DNA of 64,000 bases from Allantophomopsis cytisporea (lineage: Eukaryota > Ascomycota > Leotiomycetes > Phacidiales > Phacidiaceae). This document shows positions 11,824 through 23,727 of the stretch, piece by piece. Location: assembly GCA_024752435.1 (NCBI GenBank), contig CP103026.1:868001-932000 (forward strand). Direction: 5' to 3'. Within the stretch, counting starts at the first letter, position 1; every line of letters starts with the position of its first letter. Both the position numbers and the translations under genes were made by a program. Below the pieces are notes generated by a model. The model saw only the letters and a list, made by a program, of their open reading frames with translations, ran no database searches and was not told where the DNA came from.

Positions 11824-14800
11824 CGCATTGGTATGCGACGAAGATTCTGCTTGCATTTGGTGTATGGTCTGAATTGCAGCTCTCCCTTCATACATTTCAC
11901 TCATGTACGTACCGTAACTTTACATCACGTGCATAAAACTCAATTGCTTCGTGGTCATGATATTCGTACTTCGCAGGAAACCACTGGTCACGACTTGATA
12001 GCGATAGGTTTGCAGCAAAGGGCAAGTCCCACAACGCGCATGAAACAGCTTTAATTCCACATGGAATGCTATTAAGGGGTACGCCAAGTAACCATAGAGC
12101 GCCTCAACACGCGCAACCTACCGAAATACTCTTAGCAAAAGCCCAAAGTTTGCTGCTTTCGTACTGCAATATGCGCGGGATGGCAGCCACGGGGGTTTGA
12201 AGAGTGACAACCCCCACGCAAGTGTTTTGCTGGCCGTTGGCTTACTCATACCACCATACAGCGTATCATTTCGCTGTTTCTGGTCCCTGAATGCAGGGAG
12301 CAAGCCTCCAATCTTTTCTCGAATTTAGTGAATGTCAATGGTTTGCTTGTGAATGTTGTGGTGCTCGAGTAAGATGTATCAAGCCACAATGTTTGGAATG
12401 CTAGCATCGCGGATGTGTATGGTGGATACACTGACGAAGCCCTGCTGTCTGTCACCGTCACCGTCACTGAGGTGCCTCCAGCTCCAGAGGTTGAAAGTGT
12501 GCCGAATAGCCCCCTTCACAGTGATTCCTCTGTGAGCTTACGACCAAAGAACTGGGAAATATGGTGACATTCATGGCATTTTTTCTGGAGCCACGACGTC
12601 GAAGGCTTTTTTATTTCGTTTTTCTTTGGGAGGGATGCGTGTGGGTGCGTGGATACTGGATTGTCCCCGTGCTTTTTTGCTTGTCACTGTTGCTTGAGCC
12701 TTTTTTTGTTTGTACCTGTATGGCCCGTTGGTGTCTGTGCCTTGTGCCTATGTGCGATAAGACGAGACATTCGTCGTAGATACGGTGGGAACGGTGAATC
12801 TCTTCTCTTGCCTTTTGGTGCGAAAACAGGGGTCAAGCTGGCGCCCAGGGCCGCCTGGATAATATGGGGTGGCAAAAAAATCCATGTGTGCTTTTATTCT
12901 CCGCCTAAGCTCGCAAATGAGAAGCTTCAGTTGCGTTCAAGGGCCTCGCAACATAATAGTAAAGCACTCGTATCGAGATGCTTAGATTGAGGGACTCGAG
13001 ATTGTGTATTCCGCATGTTGTACATCGATGCAATATTGTTGTGCGGACTGTCACTGAGAGTTCTCTCTGTCTCTCGTTCGTTTCAGAGGGCACTTCGCAC
13101 CCACACACACATACACGTCGAGGCATATAAATGATTCGGGAAAATCTAGAGAAAACCTAGAGGAAATCTCTCTATTCTCGCTCGCATTGAATTGTGCGAT
13201 GATAATACCGTGTATGCATAAATAGAACAGCATCATTACTCTCACGAGCCTATGATAGAAGGCGTATTCCTTTACACCTTTGTTGTCCCTCAGTGCCGCG
13301 CGCGTTTTGCGCCGGACTGTACGTGGTGGCTTCAAGAGGCGTACTCGCATGTGCGAAGGGGAAGGCTTACTTGCAGGAAAGGAGGAAGAAGTCCTCCCCA
13401 GTAGTACATATCGAAAATGACGTCTGAAGTCTCTCACTCTGCGACAACCAACAAAAGACGCGAGAGATTCGTGAATGGGATTCATTCGATTCTACGCAGT
13501 ATGCACATACTCTCTCTCTCCTCGGGTTGTCCCTTTGGGGAGTTTGGTGGCTTTTTTAAAGTCTTGGCACTGACTCTTGGCACAGACACTCTCACCAATG
13601 TCGTCTTGCTGGCTCGTCCGACTCATCCATGATATATGGAGACTTCTACTCCACCTCCTCCACAGCACACAAGCACTCGGTACACCCCTCCAAAAACAGT
13701 TTCGTTGATTCACAAAATCCCACATTGCAAACGCACGACACGACAGGCTCAAATTGAGACATGAATCTTCAGTGCGTAGGCGAGCGACAAGGAATGGGCA
13801 TTCATTGTATCATAGTATCCTTGATATCGCATATCCTTTGATTGTCGTCTCGGGGTTGAGTGCGCTCCAAGTAGTCATCGGCTTACCTTATCGAATACTT
13901 GAATATCATATCACGCGTATCAGAAACTCGACTCTGAATGCCTGCAATGCTTGATCCCGTCCGGAAACTTTATCGCACTGACACGGAGTTTCAACTGGCA
14001 CGGAAGTGAGAGAAGCGGTACTGTGTACACACTACATGGACTTTGTGGACCACCACGCGTATTCTAGGATTTTAGGAAGAGCAGAATGATCAAGCAGATT
14101 TCCATTCATATAGGCTCGTGTTACAACTTACAGTATGTATGTTCTCCAAACTGCAATTGCGTCAATTGGTCAACATGTATCTTACTGCATTACTGTGCTA
14201 TCAGTAGAATATTGGATGTGGTTATTAGAGTATTCAAGTATTTTATATGTGTTGATGAGACTGCGTATCTTAAGCAGTACACCCAGTGGTCATATCCTAG
14301 GAGACCTGGACTCCTAACCAACTGGATTGTATTTTTATTTCAATCTAGATCATCCTCAGTCAAAGCTTCATCTGTGTTCAGATCAGACAATGTCGTGTAC
14401 GTCTCTTCCTCTGCACCTCCATCTCTCTCTCTCTCTCTCGCTTTCAATGGCCAAATTAGAACTCCCATCGAATCATACTCTCTCTACACACCACTTCATG
14501 CCACTTGCCAGTCGTTGGCCCTTGCATACCCGGCAACTTTGTACAGTACTTTACGGAAATAATCATCCATAGAGAGTCCACACATACGAAAGTATCACTA
14601 TTCTATACTCTTTCTCTCTCATGTCTATCATAAGCCTGTACTGCGTACATATCCACTGGATTGTCCAGATTGAATATTCCGGGATAGAGTAAAGGTAGGC
14701 ATAAGGGAGACCCACTCAGGAAGCGTGCAGGGCTCGGGGTGCCTGTCGGGGCGATCGATCAAAAGAAGCAGCAGAACTACAATATGCTCTCTGACCTCGA

Positions 14801-15775
14801 AGCTAATTCAAGCCACCGGGCCCATTCAGTCCCCATAATGTCCCTGGGCATTGCTGGATTTTCCCTCTAGGTCTTTAGTCGTTAGGTCCTATTAACATCA
14901 GATTTGTGTACCTTTTGTGCATCGTGAGGCCTGCTGAGATTGTCCCGAGAGTGTATTGGAGGGACCTGGTCGTGCCTGTTACGCAGTACTCCATAGGTGT
15001 GGTGGTGAAGCTTTTCATAAGCCCAAAGTTACTACAGCATGGTGCTAAACCACCACTAAATCCTTTCCAGCTCAGATACCTAGCTCGCCCGTCTCCCACC
15101 TCAGTGAATTTCTGGCCGCCTCATCACAAGAGCCCCAGCTTAGGTAGAGTACTAAGGTAGGAAGAGTCTTGTCTTGTCTGGTCTGTCGTGCTTGACTTTG
15201 CGTGTCTCGCCGCACTTCAGGCCTTCTGTCAAGATCGTGACGATTAGTCCACTTGCTTGCATCATCAGATCCGCGTACGCTCTGGGTTCACCCATCTCAA
15301 TCGCGCCGCCATCACCGTCCGTCAATCAACATTGTCTCTCTTTTTACTTTACTTTCACCCTCCCTTCCCTTCTCCGCCATTCGTTATATCATTACCCTTT
15401 TCACACACCGTGTCAGTCAGTTCCCTTTTTTCTTTCTTTACTCGGTTTCCAAAAAGCAATACATACACGGTCGTTCCCTCGAACTGCATCAGATACGAGC
15501 CTGTACTCTCCGTGGTCTCAGCAAACGGAAGACTATATACACAGTCTTTTCCAATCACAACTCATATAGACATTGATCTACATCCATACCATCAAAGTTC
15601 CGGATATTTTATCGACATCTAGATCAGTCTACTGCACGGACATTCCGTATTGCTTCTCGGGGTCAATCCACAGCATTGAACTCATAGACTTCAATCACCC
15701 CAAAAGTTTCCATCTTTCAAGAAAACATTCTGGATAAGGTCACAACTCCAAGAATATCAATCCTCAACCACCAAG
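11824..15775. other. Long intergenic stretch upstream of MscS gene
   Basis: About 4 kb. A CT dinucleotide run lies at 14422-14439. The 15300-15480 part is strongly pyrimidine-rich, as is common near fungal transcription starts, and probably belongs to the promoter or long leader of the channel gene. A frame at 12206-12567 is open on both strands apart from one TAA (12370-12372); I could not decide whether it is a relic. Nothing else stands out. Confidence 0.4.
14422..14439. repeat. CT dinucleotide microsatellite
   Basis: Nine TC units in a row in the stretch upstream of the MscS-type channel gene. Confidence 0.9.
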
Positions 15776-18700
15776 ATGACGACTCCTATGGACGAGAAAG
15801 ACGGTTTCTCTTTTCCAGCATTCGAGCCAAACCATCCAGCCTTCGTTCAGGGTCATACAGATACACAACCAGCCACCCGTGGCCGACGTGAATCAGATGA
15901 GGATGGAACATTGACTGGCTCTGGTGAGCATACGGATCACCATATAGACGACGATGAGATAGACAACAATCACTTGCGCGTCGAGACAAGCTACACTCAT
16001 GGTCCTGATCACCTCAACAAGCACGCACGTGGAATTTCCCCACGATCTCCATCTGCTGCCAGGGAAGAATCTCGTCGTCTTGACGATGATCTCGAAATGT
16101 TACGTGCCGAGCGGGCAATCTCCGCCCTATCTGCTGCTGATGACCTCTCAAGATCTAGATCCTTGGGTCGTTCGAGATCAAGGAATGGTGGTGAACCCGT
16201 TGATGATTTCGACATCGACACTACGCCAATTCATGAGAAGACTAAAGTCTATTCTCCACCAGCTCACCCATCCACAAAGGTCGCAAAGCTCTTTAAGAAG
16301 ATCCACAACTCGAGTTGGTTGGTTCGATACTTCTGCTATATCATTCCTGTCACCTTGTTGCTCTTGATTCCACTTTTGCTTGGTGCCCTTTTGTTCAAGA
16401 ATGCCAATGTTGGTGGGGTCGAGCTTTTATGGTTCAGTATCTGGTTGGAGATCATCTGGTTAACTCTGTGGGCTGGAAGAATTCTCGCAAAGTGTATTCC
16501 ATATCCACTGGGCATGGCATCTAGTCTCTTTACCAACAACAGCAAGAAGTGGAGAGACTTGGGTAAGTCTTTGGAGGTCCCAGCAACTCTTTTCTTCTGG
16601 TGGCTTGCAGTCGAGATCTCTTTTCTCCCAACCATGAAGAACCATCATATCGATGGCACAAAGGGTATCAAATCCTGGGAAGGCACTGTCAACAAAATCA
16701 TAGTCTCTGTCTTTATTGGATGTGTTCTCAACTTTATCGAGAAGATCATCATCCAGCTCATTGCCATTAGCTTCCATCTTCGTACTTATGCCGATCGCAT
16801 TGAAGTTAACAAGTTCCAAATTGCTAGTTTGGTTAAGCTCTACATCTACTCGAAGGAAAAGATAGCCATGGAGGATTCTGAATTCGAGCACAACAAGGAT
16901 GGCCCCTCTGGTGTCCGTACCCCAATGGCCTATGTCAACAAAGTGGGAAAGAATGCTCGAACTGCTTTCACCAAGGTTGGGGACGTTGCTGGAAAGGTTG
17001 CTGGTGATTTTACTGGTCGAGCTGTTACTGGATCAACCCATCCCCATCAGGTTGTCCTTCAACTTCTGAATTCTACCAGTGGTAGTCAAGTCCTCGCCCG
17101 CCGTCTTTACCGCACTTTCTGCAATGAGGAATCCGAGACTGTACTTTCCGATGATTTGCGTCCATCCTTCGACAATGACGAAGAGGCCGATGCTGCGTTC
17201 ACTATGTTCGATAAGGATCTCAATGGCGATATCTCCATGGAGGAATTAGAGGCAGTCTGTGTTGAAATCGGTCGTGAGCGTAAGGCTATCACTGCTTCCT
17301 TGAAGGATCTCGACTCGGTTGTCTCTAAGCTTGATGACGTTCTCGTCTTCATTGTTATCGTCATCACTATCTTGGTTTTCATCTCTTTGATCTCCACATC
17401 CGCCTCTACTGCCCTGACCTCTGCTGGATCCACGGTTCTTGCTTTGTCCTGGCTTTTCTCCGCCACCGCCCAGGAATTCCTGCAGTCACTCATTTTCGTA
17501 TTCGTTAAGCATCCATTTGATGTTGGAGACAGAGTTCATATCTACGGTAACACTGGAGCGCTTTTGACGGGAGATGACTACTTCGTGAAGGAGATTGCAT
17601 TGTTGTATACCGAGTTTAAGAAGATGGAAGGTCACGTTGTTCAGGCACCCAACTCTTACCTCAACACCCTCTTCATTCTTAACCAGCGCCGTTCCGGTGG
17701 TCTCGCCGAAGCTGTTCCAGTCACTATCAAGTTCGGTACCACCCTCGAGCAGATCGAATCCCTCCGCAACCGCCTCGTCGAATTCGTCAGCAGCGAGAAC
17801 AGAGAATACCAGAAGAATGTTCTCACCGAGCTTACCACCATTTACGAGGCTCACAGTATCTCTCTCAACGTTGTCTTCTTCTACAAATCATCTTGGCAAA
17901 ACGAGCTTTTGCGCCTTCAGAGACGCAACAAGTTTATCTGTGCTATGATGGTCAGTATGCAAGAACTTGGTATCGAGGGACCACGCATGCGTCTTGCCGG
18001 ACAGAAGGAGGATGTACCATTGTTCCTCAGTGGTGCCTACCCTGCGGCTCAGACTCCTGGCTTGGGTCCAGAAGGTATTACTCCAGATGGCCCAGGCCCA
18101 CGTTCTGGATCCCTTGCACGCGAAGAATCTTTCGTTCCAGATGTCCACTCTTCCCAACGTCAACCATCCGTCCACGGCACTAACCATGGTATCCTCCGCA
18201 ACCGTAGTAGCAGCCAACGCATGCGCGGCGAAAGCATTGGCCAGATGGGCAAGCGTGTTGATTTCTCCCTCGGAATGTCCTCTATCTCCTCTGGTGCTGA
18301 TTTCGGCGATGTCTACGATGACCCTAAGCCACGTCTTCCAACCTTCTCAGTCGCATCTCCATCCCGCGAGCGTAATTCTCACGATGCCAGCGACCACGGG
18401 TCACTTGGCCGCATTGGCTCTCGCGACAGTGCCAAGACTGGTATGTCGTCTGATCAAGGCTCCACACGCACTCATCGCAACCGATTCTTCAACCGTGGTC
18501 GATCTCGTCTTGGACATGCTGAAGAGGGCACTGATATGGATGATCTGGAAGCCGGCGTCAGGAGTTTCACCGCGGCTGATATGCCTGATATCCCAGAGGC
18601 ATCGGGGCTCAACACTACCGTTAACGAAACTCCAGTAGGTAGACCGAGAAGAGGCACCGTCGATGGTGCAGGACACACAACTCTGGATGCCAGATCTGGA

Positions 18701-18778
18701 ACTGTCTCCACGCAGGCTGTTGCTGAGGACGATGTTCCGCAAGCCAAGAGCTTCAGGCGCTCAATGACACACAAGTAA
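15776..18778 (+). CDS. MscS-type mechanosensitive channel with EF-hand
   Basis: Single uninterrupted frame of 1000 residues. A disordered acidic N-terminus (~1-175) is followed by four membrane segments (~182-207, 215-238, 267-287, 307-335). A canonical EF-hand comes next (D479-x-D481-x-N483-G-D485-I-x-x-x-E490), then two more membrane segments (~521-541 and 545-577). The last is the pore helix running into the MscS beta-domain (FVKHPFDVGDRVHIYG). A long Ser/Arg-rich tail fills ~765-1000. Family members such as fission yeast Msy1/Msy2 sit in the ER membrane and control Ca2+ responses to hypo-osmotic shock. The EF-hand implies calcium control. No introns, unlike most neighbours. Start context CAAGATGAC is good. 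Confidence 0.93.
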   Translation: MTTPMDEKDGFSFPAFEPNHPAFVQGHTDTQPATRGRRESDEDGTLTGSGEHTDHHIDDDEIDNNHLRVETSYTHGPDHLNKHARGISPRSPSAAREESRRLDDDLEMLRAERAISALSAADDLSRSRSLGRSRSRNGGEPVDDFDIDTTPIHEKTKVYSPPAHPSTKVAKLFKKIHNSSWLVRYFCYIIPVTLLLLIPLLLGALLFKNANVGGVELLWFSIWLEIIWLTLWAGRILAKCIPYPLGMASSLFTNNSKKWRDLGKSLEVPATLFFWWLAVEISFLPTMKNHHIDGTKGIKSWEGTVNKIIVSVFIGCVLNFIEKIIIQLIAISFHLRTYADRIEVNKFQIASLVKLYIYSKEKIAMEDSEFEHNKDGPSGVRTPMAYVNKVGKNARTAFTKVGDVAGKVAGDFTGRAVTGSTHPHQVVLQLLNSTSGSQVLARRLYRTFCNEESETVLSDDLRPSFDNDEEADAAFTMFDKDLNGDISMEELEAVCVEIGRERKAITASLKDLDSVVSKLDDVLVFIVIVITILVFISLISTSASTALTSAGSTVLALSWLFSATAQEFLQSLIFVFVKHPFDVGDRVHIYGNTGALLTGDDYFVKEIALLYTEFKKMEGHVVQAPNSYLNTLFILNQRRSGGLAEAVPVTIKFGTTLEQIESLRNRLVEFVSSENREYQKNVLTELTTIYEAHSISLNVVFFYKSSWQNELLRLQRRNKFICAMMVSMQELGIEGPRMRLAGQKEDVPLFLSGAYPAAQTPGLGPEGITPDGPGPRSGSLAREESFVPDVHSSQRQPSVHGTNHGILRNRSSSQRMRGESIGQMGKRVDFSLGMSSISSGADFGDVYDDPKPRLPTFSVASPSRERNSHDASDHGSLGRIGSRDSAKTGMSSDQGSTRTHRNRFFNRGRSRLGHAEEGTDMDDLEAGVRSFTAADMPDIPEASGLNTTVNETPVGRPRRGTVDGAGHTTLDARSGTVSTQAVAEDDVPQAKSFRRSMTHK

Positions 18779-19550
18779 ACACTCTAGTCATTTGGCATTG
18801 GAAACCTGCTCGTTTTCCATTCACTACTCCAAACTATCTACGGATTTTATTTCATTTTTGTTTTTGGGATTTCATGAGTACCCAGGATGTTACAGTCATG
18901 TTCGGCCAGGTCCGAACCATTTCCTCCTTCCGTCCATTTGTCGGGGGAGACTCCTTTTAGCGGGCGTTTTCATCTACCAGAAGATACACTTTCCTTTTCC
19001 TTCCTGTTCAATTTTTGTCCCGTTTAGATGAACCATATTAGAAAGTTCGTGGCACTTTGATGATTAGATTTCTGTGGTCTTATTTCCTTATCTGTAGGGT
19101 TTGTCCCCAAGGTGGGAGGGTTATGATAGAAGGGTTACAGGAAAGCGCTTGAGTGCGAATTGATAGTGTATAGTTGTGCCGGGGTGGCTAGAGATAGAGA
19201 ATGATAAATCTATTCCGTCTCTAAGTATGGACTTTATTTTAGTGTGATTGTGAATTGTATATCTATTTGCCATATGGAGTACTTGAACTGTTCCAACAGG
19301 GTCAACACCGAGCCTATCTATTTAATAGCAACGCCTATACGACTCGAGACAAGTCAAGTTCTCGAGGGACAACCAATATGTAACAGCATGATAAGACATA
19401 ACTCCGTGTTTAGCCTCGGCACTGAATAGATCTAACAGCGACGCCGTAGATCTTAATTCTAATCTACTAAATACAATCCAAACCAATGCTATGCTTCCCA
19501 ACAATAACGAACCTCCCTTACAGCTCAAACAATTCCATACAGAGAGCTCC
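18779..19550. other. Convergent 3' region of MscS and PMP4 genes
   Basis: 772 bp between two stop codons on opposite strands, presumably 3' UTRs and polyadenylation signals. No coding frame is supported here. Confidence 0.5.
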
Positions 19551-20440
19551 CTACTTATTGTGTACAATGAAATTCCTCAACCCATCCCAATAGTCCGACT
19601 GCACATAGATGTAATTCATACTGCTTCTCAAACTACCCTGCAACGTATCGGGGTACCATCTGAACAGCCACATGACCATACCCCAACTGACACTCGCAAA
19701 CACCGGCCACGCTCCGTAGCTGATCTTGTCACTGAGCTTCGCCGAGTGGATGATGTTGGCGTCCGGTCGGATCGAGAGCTTAGCCAGCGATAGGATCACG
19801 CGCGCGAATACGTAGATGACGATTTGCTGGTTCACCGACGAGATCGTGCCTGCGCGTGATCGTTGTCCGAAGACAATATAGCCGCCTAGCAGGCCGGAGA
19901 GGAAGGTGTCGTAGGGTCCTGGGAGTGTCAGTTGACGGATATATAGGTGGGGGTTTGATAGGAGAGTACTCACCCTCTTTTCCGCCGTTGGCTCCTAGGT
20001 ACTTGAGTATTAACATTGTCGTCTTATATATCGTTGCAAACTTCGCTAGGTTTCGGGCATGTGTGCGTGTTGCTTTGAAGATCAGAGCCAGCTTTTCGCG
20101 GAGTCTGAGAGATTGTTAATTGCTGCTATTGGAATCATTGAAGAGGAAGGAGACATACGTTCCGGATCTGAAGAGAAATATCATGCTGCACAGGGAATGT
20201 ATTAGTCTTCGTATCATGTAACAATGGAAGGTAATACATACACCAATGCATGTGGAAATCGCACTTTAGCACCATAGACGGCTCCATTGCGAGCGGCTTT
20301 GACAATTGCTAGAACATCTGCATATTTGGGATCAAGGATGACGCTTTCAATGGCACTCTATACATGAGTAAAGTCAGTGGTTATGATTCTTTTATATCTT
20401 GGCTGTGCTGGCTGACCTTGATTCCTTCCAAACTCTCCAT
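19551..20440 (-). CDS. PMP4: Peroxisomal membrane protein 4 (Tim17/Tim22/Pmp24 family)
   Basis: Five exons (20417-20440, 20242-20357, 20159-20185, 19974-20104, 19551-19918) give 221 residues; introns are 54-59 bp. Two exons are tiny (24 and 27 nt). The spliced product shows the Pmp24 pattern: ARNGAVYGAKVRFPHALVMIFLFRSG, GLLGGYIVFG, GMVMWLFRWYPDTLQ and SSMNYIY near the end. Glycine-rich hydrophobic segments suggest four membrane spans. Human PXMP4 has about the same length and sits in the peroxisomal membrane; its molecular function is unclear. The acceptor of exon 3 was chosen because only that join restores LVMIF. The gene is divergent from RPF2. Confidence 0.92.
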
Positions 20441-20914
20441 GTTGACGGTTGTCAACTCTCAGCCTCGGCCCCGGTAATGCGGTTGATGCTGACCCGAAAA
20501 CACAAGAAAGAAAGATGAAGATAAATACCGCGATTCTTGGATCATGAATATTTTAATATCAGAAGTGATTCATAGAATCGTAGCCAGTCGTTAACAACAA
20601 TATCTGAAGAGTAGAAAACTGCGAAGAGGTGTTCGGTATAGACAAATCCAAGATGATGTTCCAGGAAAATGGATGCTTTCATCCATTTACGACCAAAAGG
20701 ACCTCGGGCACGCTCCCCCACACTTGCAGGGATATTTAGCGGGCATGTGAACGGGGACGACGCAGCGCACTCTGAACCAGGAATTCATGTTTGCGCCTAA
20801 GGCCGCAAAAACTTTTTCCCTATCGATTATTATCTTCGAAACTTTTCTGAGCATCAGCCTTCCCGATACAATTATACTCAAATTTCGACACTCGACGAAT
20901 TTCCACAATTCAAG
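20441..20914. promoter_or_regulatory. Divergent promoter between PMP4 and RPF2
   Basis: 474 bp between start codons. The RPF2 side contains AAAACTTTTTC (20808-20818) and further A/T runs. No open frame of note. Confidence 0.4.
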
Positions 20915-21943
20915 ATGTTGAGACAAATGTTGGTATTCCAGGACATCTGCGCATCATCCAATACTGATTTATTTTGTAGTAAGCCAAGAAATGCCCGCTC
21001 AAAGCGTGCATTGGACAAGAAGGCCCCAAAGGCCATCGAAAATCCAAAGACTGCCCTTTTTCTCCGTGGCACTACCTGCTCGCAAATCACACAAGATGCC
21101 CTCACCGACCTCTACTCTCTTCGCCGTCCGCTAGCCAAGAAGTTCACCAAGAAGAACGCTATCCACCCATTCGAAGACGCTTCGTCGCTTGAATTTTTCT
21201 CCGAGAAGAACGATGCCTCCATCCTGGTCTTTGGCTCCTCGAGCAAGAAACGCCCCCACGCCATGACCTTGGTCCGTACTTTCGGTCACAAGGTACTGGA
21301 TATGCTCGAGTTGTACTTGGACCCTGAGAGTTTCAGAACCTTGGCGCAATTCAAGAACCAGAAGTGCGCCATTGGATTGAAGCCCATGTTGGTCTTCAGC
21401 GGAATGCCTTTCGAGAGCCCAATCTCTGATGAGTACACTATGGCTAAGAGCTTCTTCACCGATTTCTTCAAGGGGGAGTTGGCGGATAAGGTCGATGTTG
21501 AGGGTCTGCAATACATGGTCCACATCTCGGCACGCGACTCCATTGATGGCGAGGAGGAAAAGCCAAAGATTCACCTTAGAGTGTACTTGATCAGAACGAA
21601 GAAGAGTGGCCAGAAGCTTCCTCGTGTGGAGGTTGAGGAAATGGGTCCAAGAATGGATTTCCGAGTTGGCAGATCCAAGGAGGCTGATGCGGATATGCTC
21701 AAGGAGGCCCTCAGAAAGGCCAGAAACACTCTCGAGCGTCCTAAGAAGAACATTGAGACCGATATCATGGGTGACAAGATGGGTAGAATCCACTTGGGCA
21801 GACAGGATCTTAAGGAGTTGCAGACCAGAAAGATGAAGGGTCTCAAGAGAAGTAGAGATGTGGAAGAGGGCGATGCTATGGAGATGGCAGATAGCGATGA
21901 TGAGATTAGTGAGGGCGAGAACAAGAAACCAAGAAGAAAGTAA
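20915..21943 (+). CDS. RPF2: Ribosome biogenesis protein Rpf2 (Brix domain)
   Basis: Two exons (20915-20928 and 20980-21943) give 325 residues. The 14-nt first exon encodes MLRQ plus two bases; splicing yields MLRQIKPRNARSKRAL, the typical Rpf2 N-terminus. The 51-bp intron has donor GTTGGT, a CTGAT branch site and acceptor TAG; it is a multiple of three and lacks a stop, so an unspliced reading would add 17 alien residues. The Brix domain spans ~30-235, and the tail is basic then acidic, ending PRRK. Rpf2 with Rrs1 loads 5S rRNA, uL5 and uL18 into pre-60S particles in the nucleolus. Confidence 0.93.
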   Translation: MLRQMLVFQDICASSNTDLFCSKPRNARSKRALDKKAPKAIENPKTALFLRGTTCSQITQDALTDLYSLRRPLAKKFTKKNAIHPFEDASSLEFFSEKNDASILVFGSSSKKRPHAMTLVRTFGHKVLDMLELYLDPESFRTLAQFKNQKCAIGLKPMLVFSGMPFESPISDEYTMAKSFFTDFFKGELADKVDVEGLQYMVHISARDSIDGEEEKPKIHLRVYLIRTKKSGQKLPRVEVEEMGPRMDFRVGRSKEADADMLKEALRKARNTLERPKKNIETDIMGDKMGRIHLGRQDLKELQTRKMKGLKRSRDVEEGDAMEMADSDDEISEGENKKPRRK

Positions 21944-22852
21944 TCTTTCTATCTGCATTTGGAAGAAAAAGTTCATTGGTTGGCATTGGATGGGTGTTGG
22001 GCGTTTTAGTGGAAATGGGAAGTCATCCGAATTTTGCTATGGTAGTATGCCTTTGGCAAAACTATTTTCACTTGTCAAGAATTTCAGACAAAACCTGAAC
22101 TAATTTGTTTTGAATATTGTGTCACACTTCTGTTTTCATTGCTTATGACGTGCATTATCATCATCGTGAATTTTCTTGGGTACAGCCATAGTCTTTCTTT
22201 AAGAAATCGTAGGATCCTCAAGGATTTCCACTTGTCACTGAGGACTGGTTTCTTGAAAGCAATGCACTTCAATGCTCAACTATCAGAGTGAATATGAGAG
22301 TTCTCGCACAATTTCAACCAGCCGCCACAATAAGAAGAGCTAGCCACAATATTGACTCTTTGGGCATTGCAGTACTTATGGAGAAGTGAGCTATATATGC
22401 AAGGATTTACTCGTCATATTTGGAGCCATATTTACATAGAATACTCAAATTGACTTGCCAAGCAAAAGACTCATGGAAGAGGGTATTACACGCTCATGTC
22501 TGGGCCTGTGTTCATTAATACATTGAACTTTTCCAAACTTTAGACTTCATGAATCTGCAGTTATGAAGCACGTCTTCTGGGATTCCAAGATCTTAGGTAC
22601 GGCTTATTATCGATAGAAGATATAAATACTTGTAAGGAACGTTCACGGCTTCACCGAAGAACCAACTACCGTCTGGTGAGTTCGAGATAAACCGTGCTCA
22701 ATTCGTTAATCAAAGGTATCATAAGTATACATGTTGTTGTGATTCTTTAAGCTACCCTTGATGATTTTCAATCCACTGTTGTCTTCGATTATGGCCATAG
22801 GAACCTTTGTATGCTATGCACTAAACACCCACTACCTTTGGAAGTCAACAAC
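21944..22852. other. Convergent intergenic stretch between RPF2 and BTB genes
   Basis: 909 bp between opposing stop codons. Moderately AT-rich. It holds only short frames without motifs; I see nothing that supports a gene. Confidence 0.45.
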
Positions 22853-23727
22853 TCAGTCCGCAAAGATAGAAGGATCTTTAGCCATCGCAGAAGTCCACTT
22901 ATCACTGATGATTATCCCCTTGTACTGCTTGCATACTCCTGGAGCCTTGTGCTTACAGCCGATCTCATGATACATGCTGCATATGCTAGGCCAGCAGTCT
23001 TCATATTTCATGCTAGTCTCCGCAAGTTTGCCTAAGGTTCTGCGCTTCAACGACAACTCTGCAAGATCGTAGATGACCTCCTCGCCATATAAGGATAGTT
23101 TGGATTTGCAGATAGCTAGGCCTTCCGGAGAGAGGTATCGGGCGAGCATATCCACCATGAATAGTCGTAGCTTTGAATTCGGGTGGGTATGCGTCTGTTC
23201 GTATATCCACGATACGATCCCATAGGGTACAGTACCAAGCAAAAGATGGAGGTGAGCGAAGCCATCAATCGCATCGTTCTGGAGGGACGGCATTCCGTAT
23301 CGCTCGGCAACTAGCCACAGCTGAGCAAGGAAGCCGAAGGGACCTCGGATGGAGCCACGTGAAGTCTTCTCCTTTCCAAAAACACGGTCGAAGCACAAGT
23401 CTGGGATATTTATACGGTCCAACTCAACCCACTCAAAGAGCACCCTCATAACCTCAGCTTCAGAAGTTGGCATGGGCATGCTTCCGTCTTCAGTCCGGAT
23501 TTCTGCCTCCCTAAGAAGATGCTCAAAGAATCTTGATTTTTGGAATAACAAGTCTTCGCGAACGACAAATTTATGCTTCGCTTTATAGACACCGTGCATG
23601 ATGATAACTCTACGTTTAACGACTCCTCTGCTCTTTGTTAGTAATGAAATACGAAGACAAGAGTGAGCGCGGCCTACGCAGAAGACTTGTGAGAAGTTGA
23701 ACCATCTCCGTCTGTATCCTGCATCAT
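22853..23727 (-). CDS. BTB/POZ domain protein
   Basis: Two exons (23678-23727, 22853-23627) give 274 residues. The 50-bp intron has donor GTAGGC, a perfect TACTAAC branch site and acceptor CAG. The N-terminal part matches the fungal BTB fold (RVIIMHGVYKAKHKFVVRED, then FQKSRFFEHLLREA and VLFEWVEL), covering ~20-125. The C-terminal half resembles the helical part seen in many uncharacterised fungal BTB proteins (LWLVAERYGMPSLQND, LRLFMVDMLARYL). Without splicing there is no ATG before the BTB strand, so the intron is needed. BTB proteins often act as dimerisation or cullin-3 adaptor modules; the partner here is unknown. It follows EMC3 on the same strand. Confidence 0.8.

Noticed and set aside
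12206..12567. Frame on the plus strand with one internal TAA, ending VSLRPKNWEIW, and an open frame on the minus strand over the same DNA
   Set aside because: Both strands look equally protein-like, no ATG and no recognisable family; coding strand could not be decided.
20915..21943. Reading RPF2 as one uninterrupted frame
   Set aside because: It would place 17 unrelated residues inside the conserved MLRQIKPRNARSKR start; splicing restores the family sequence.
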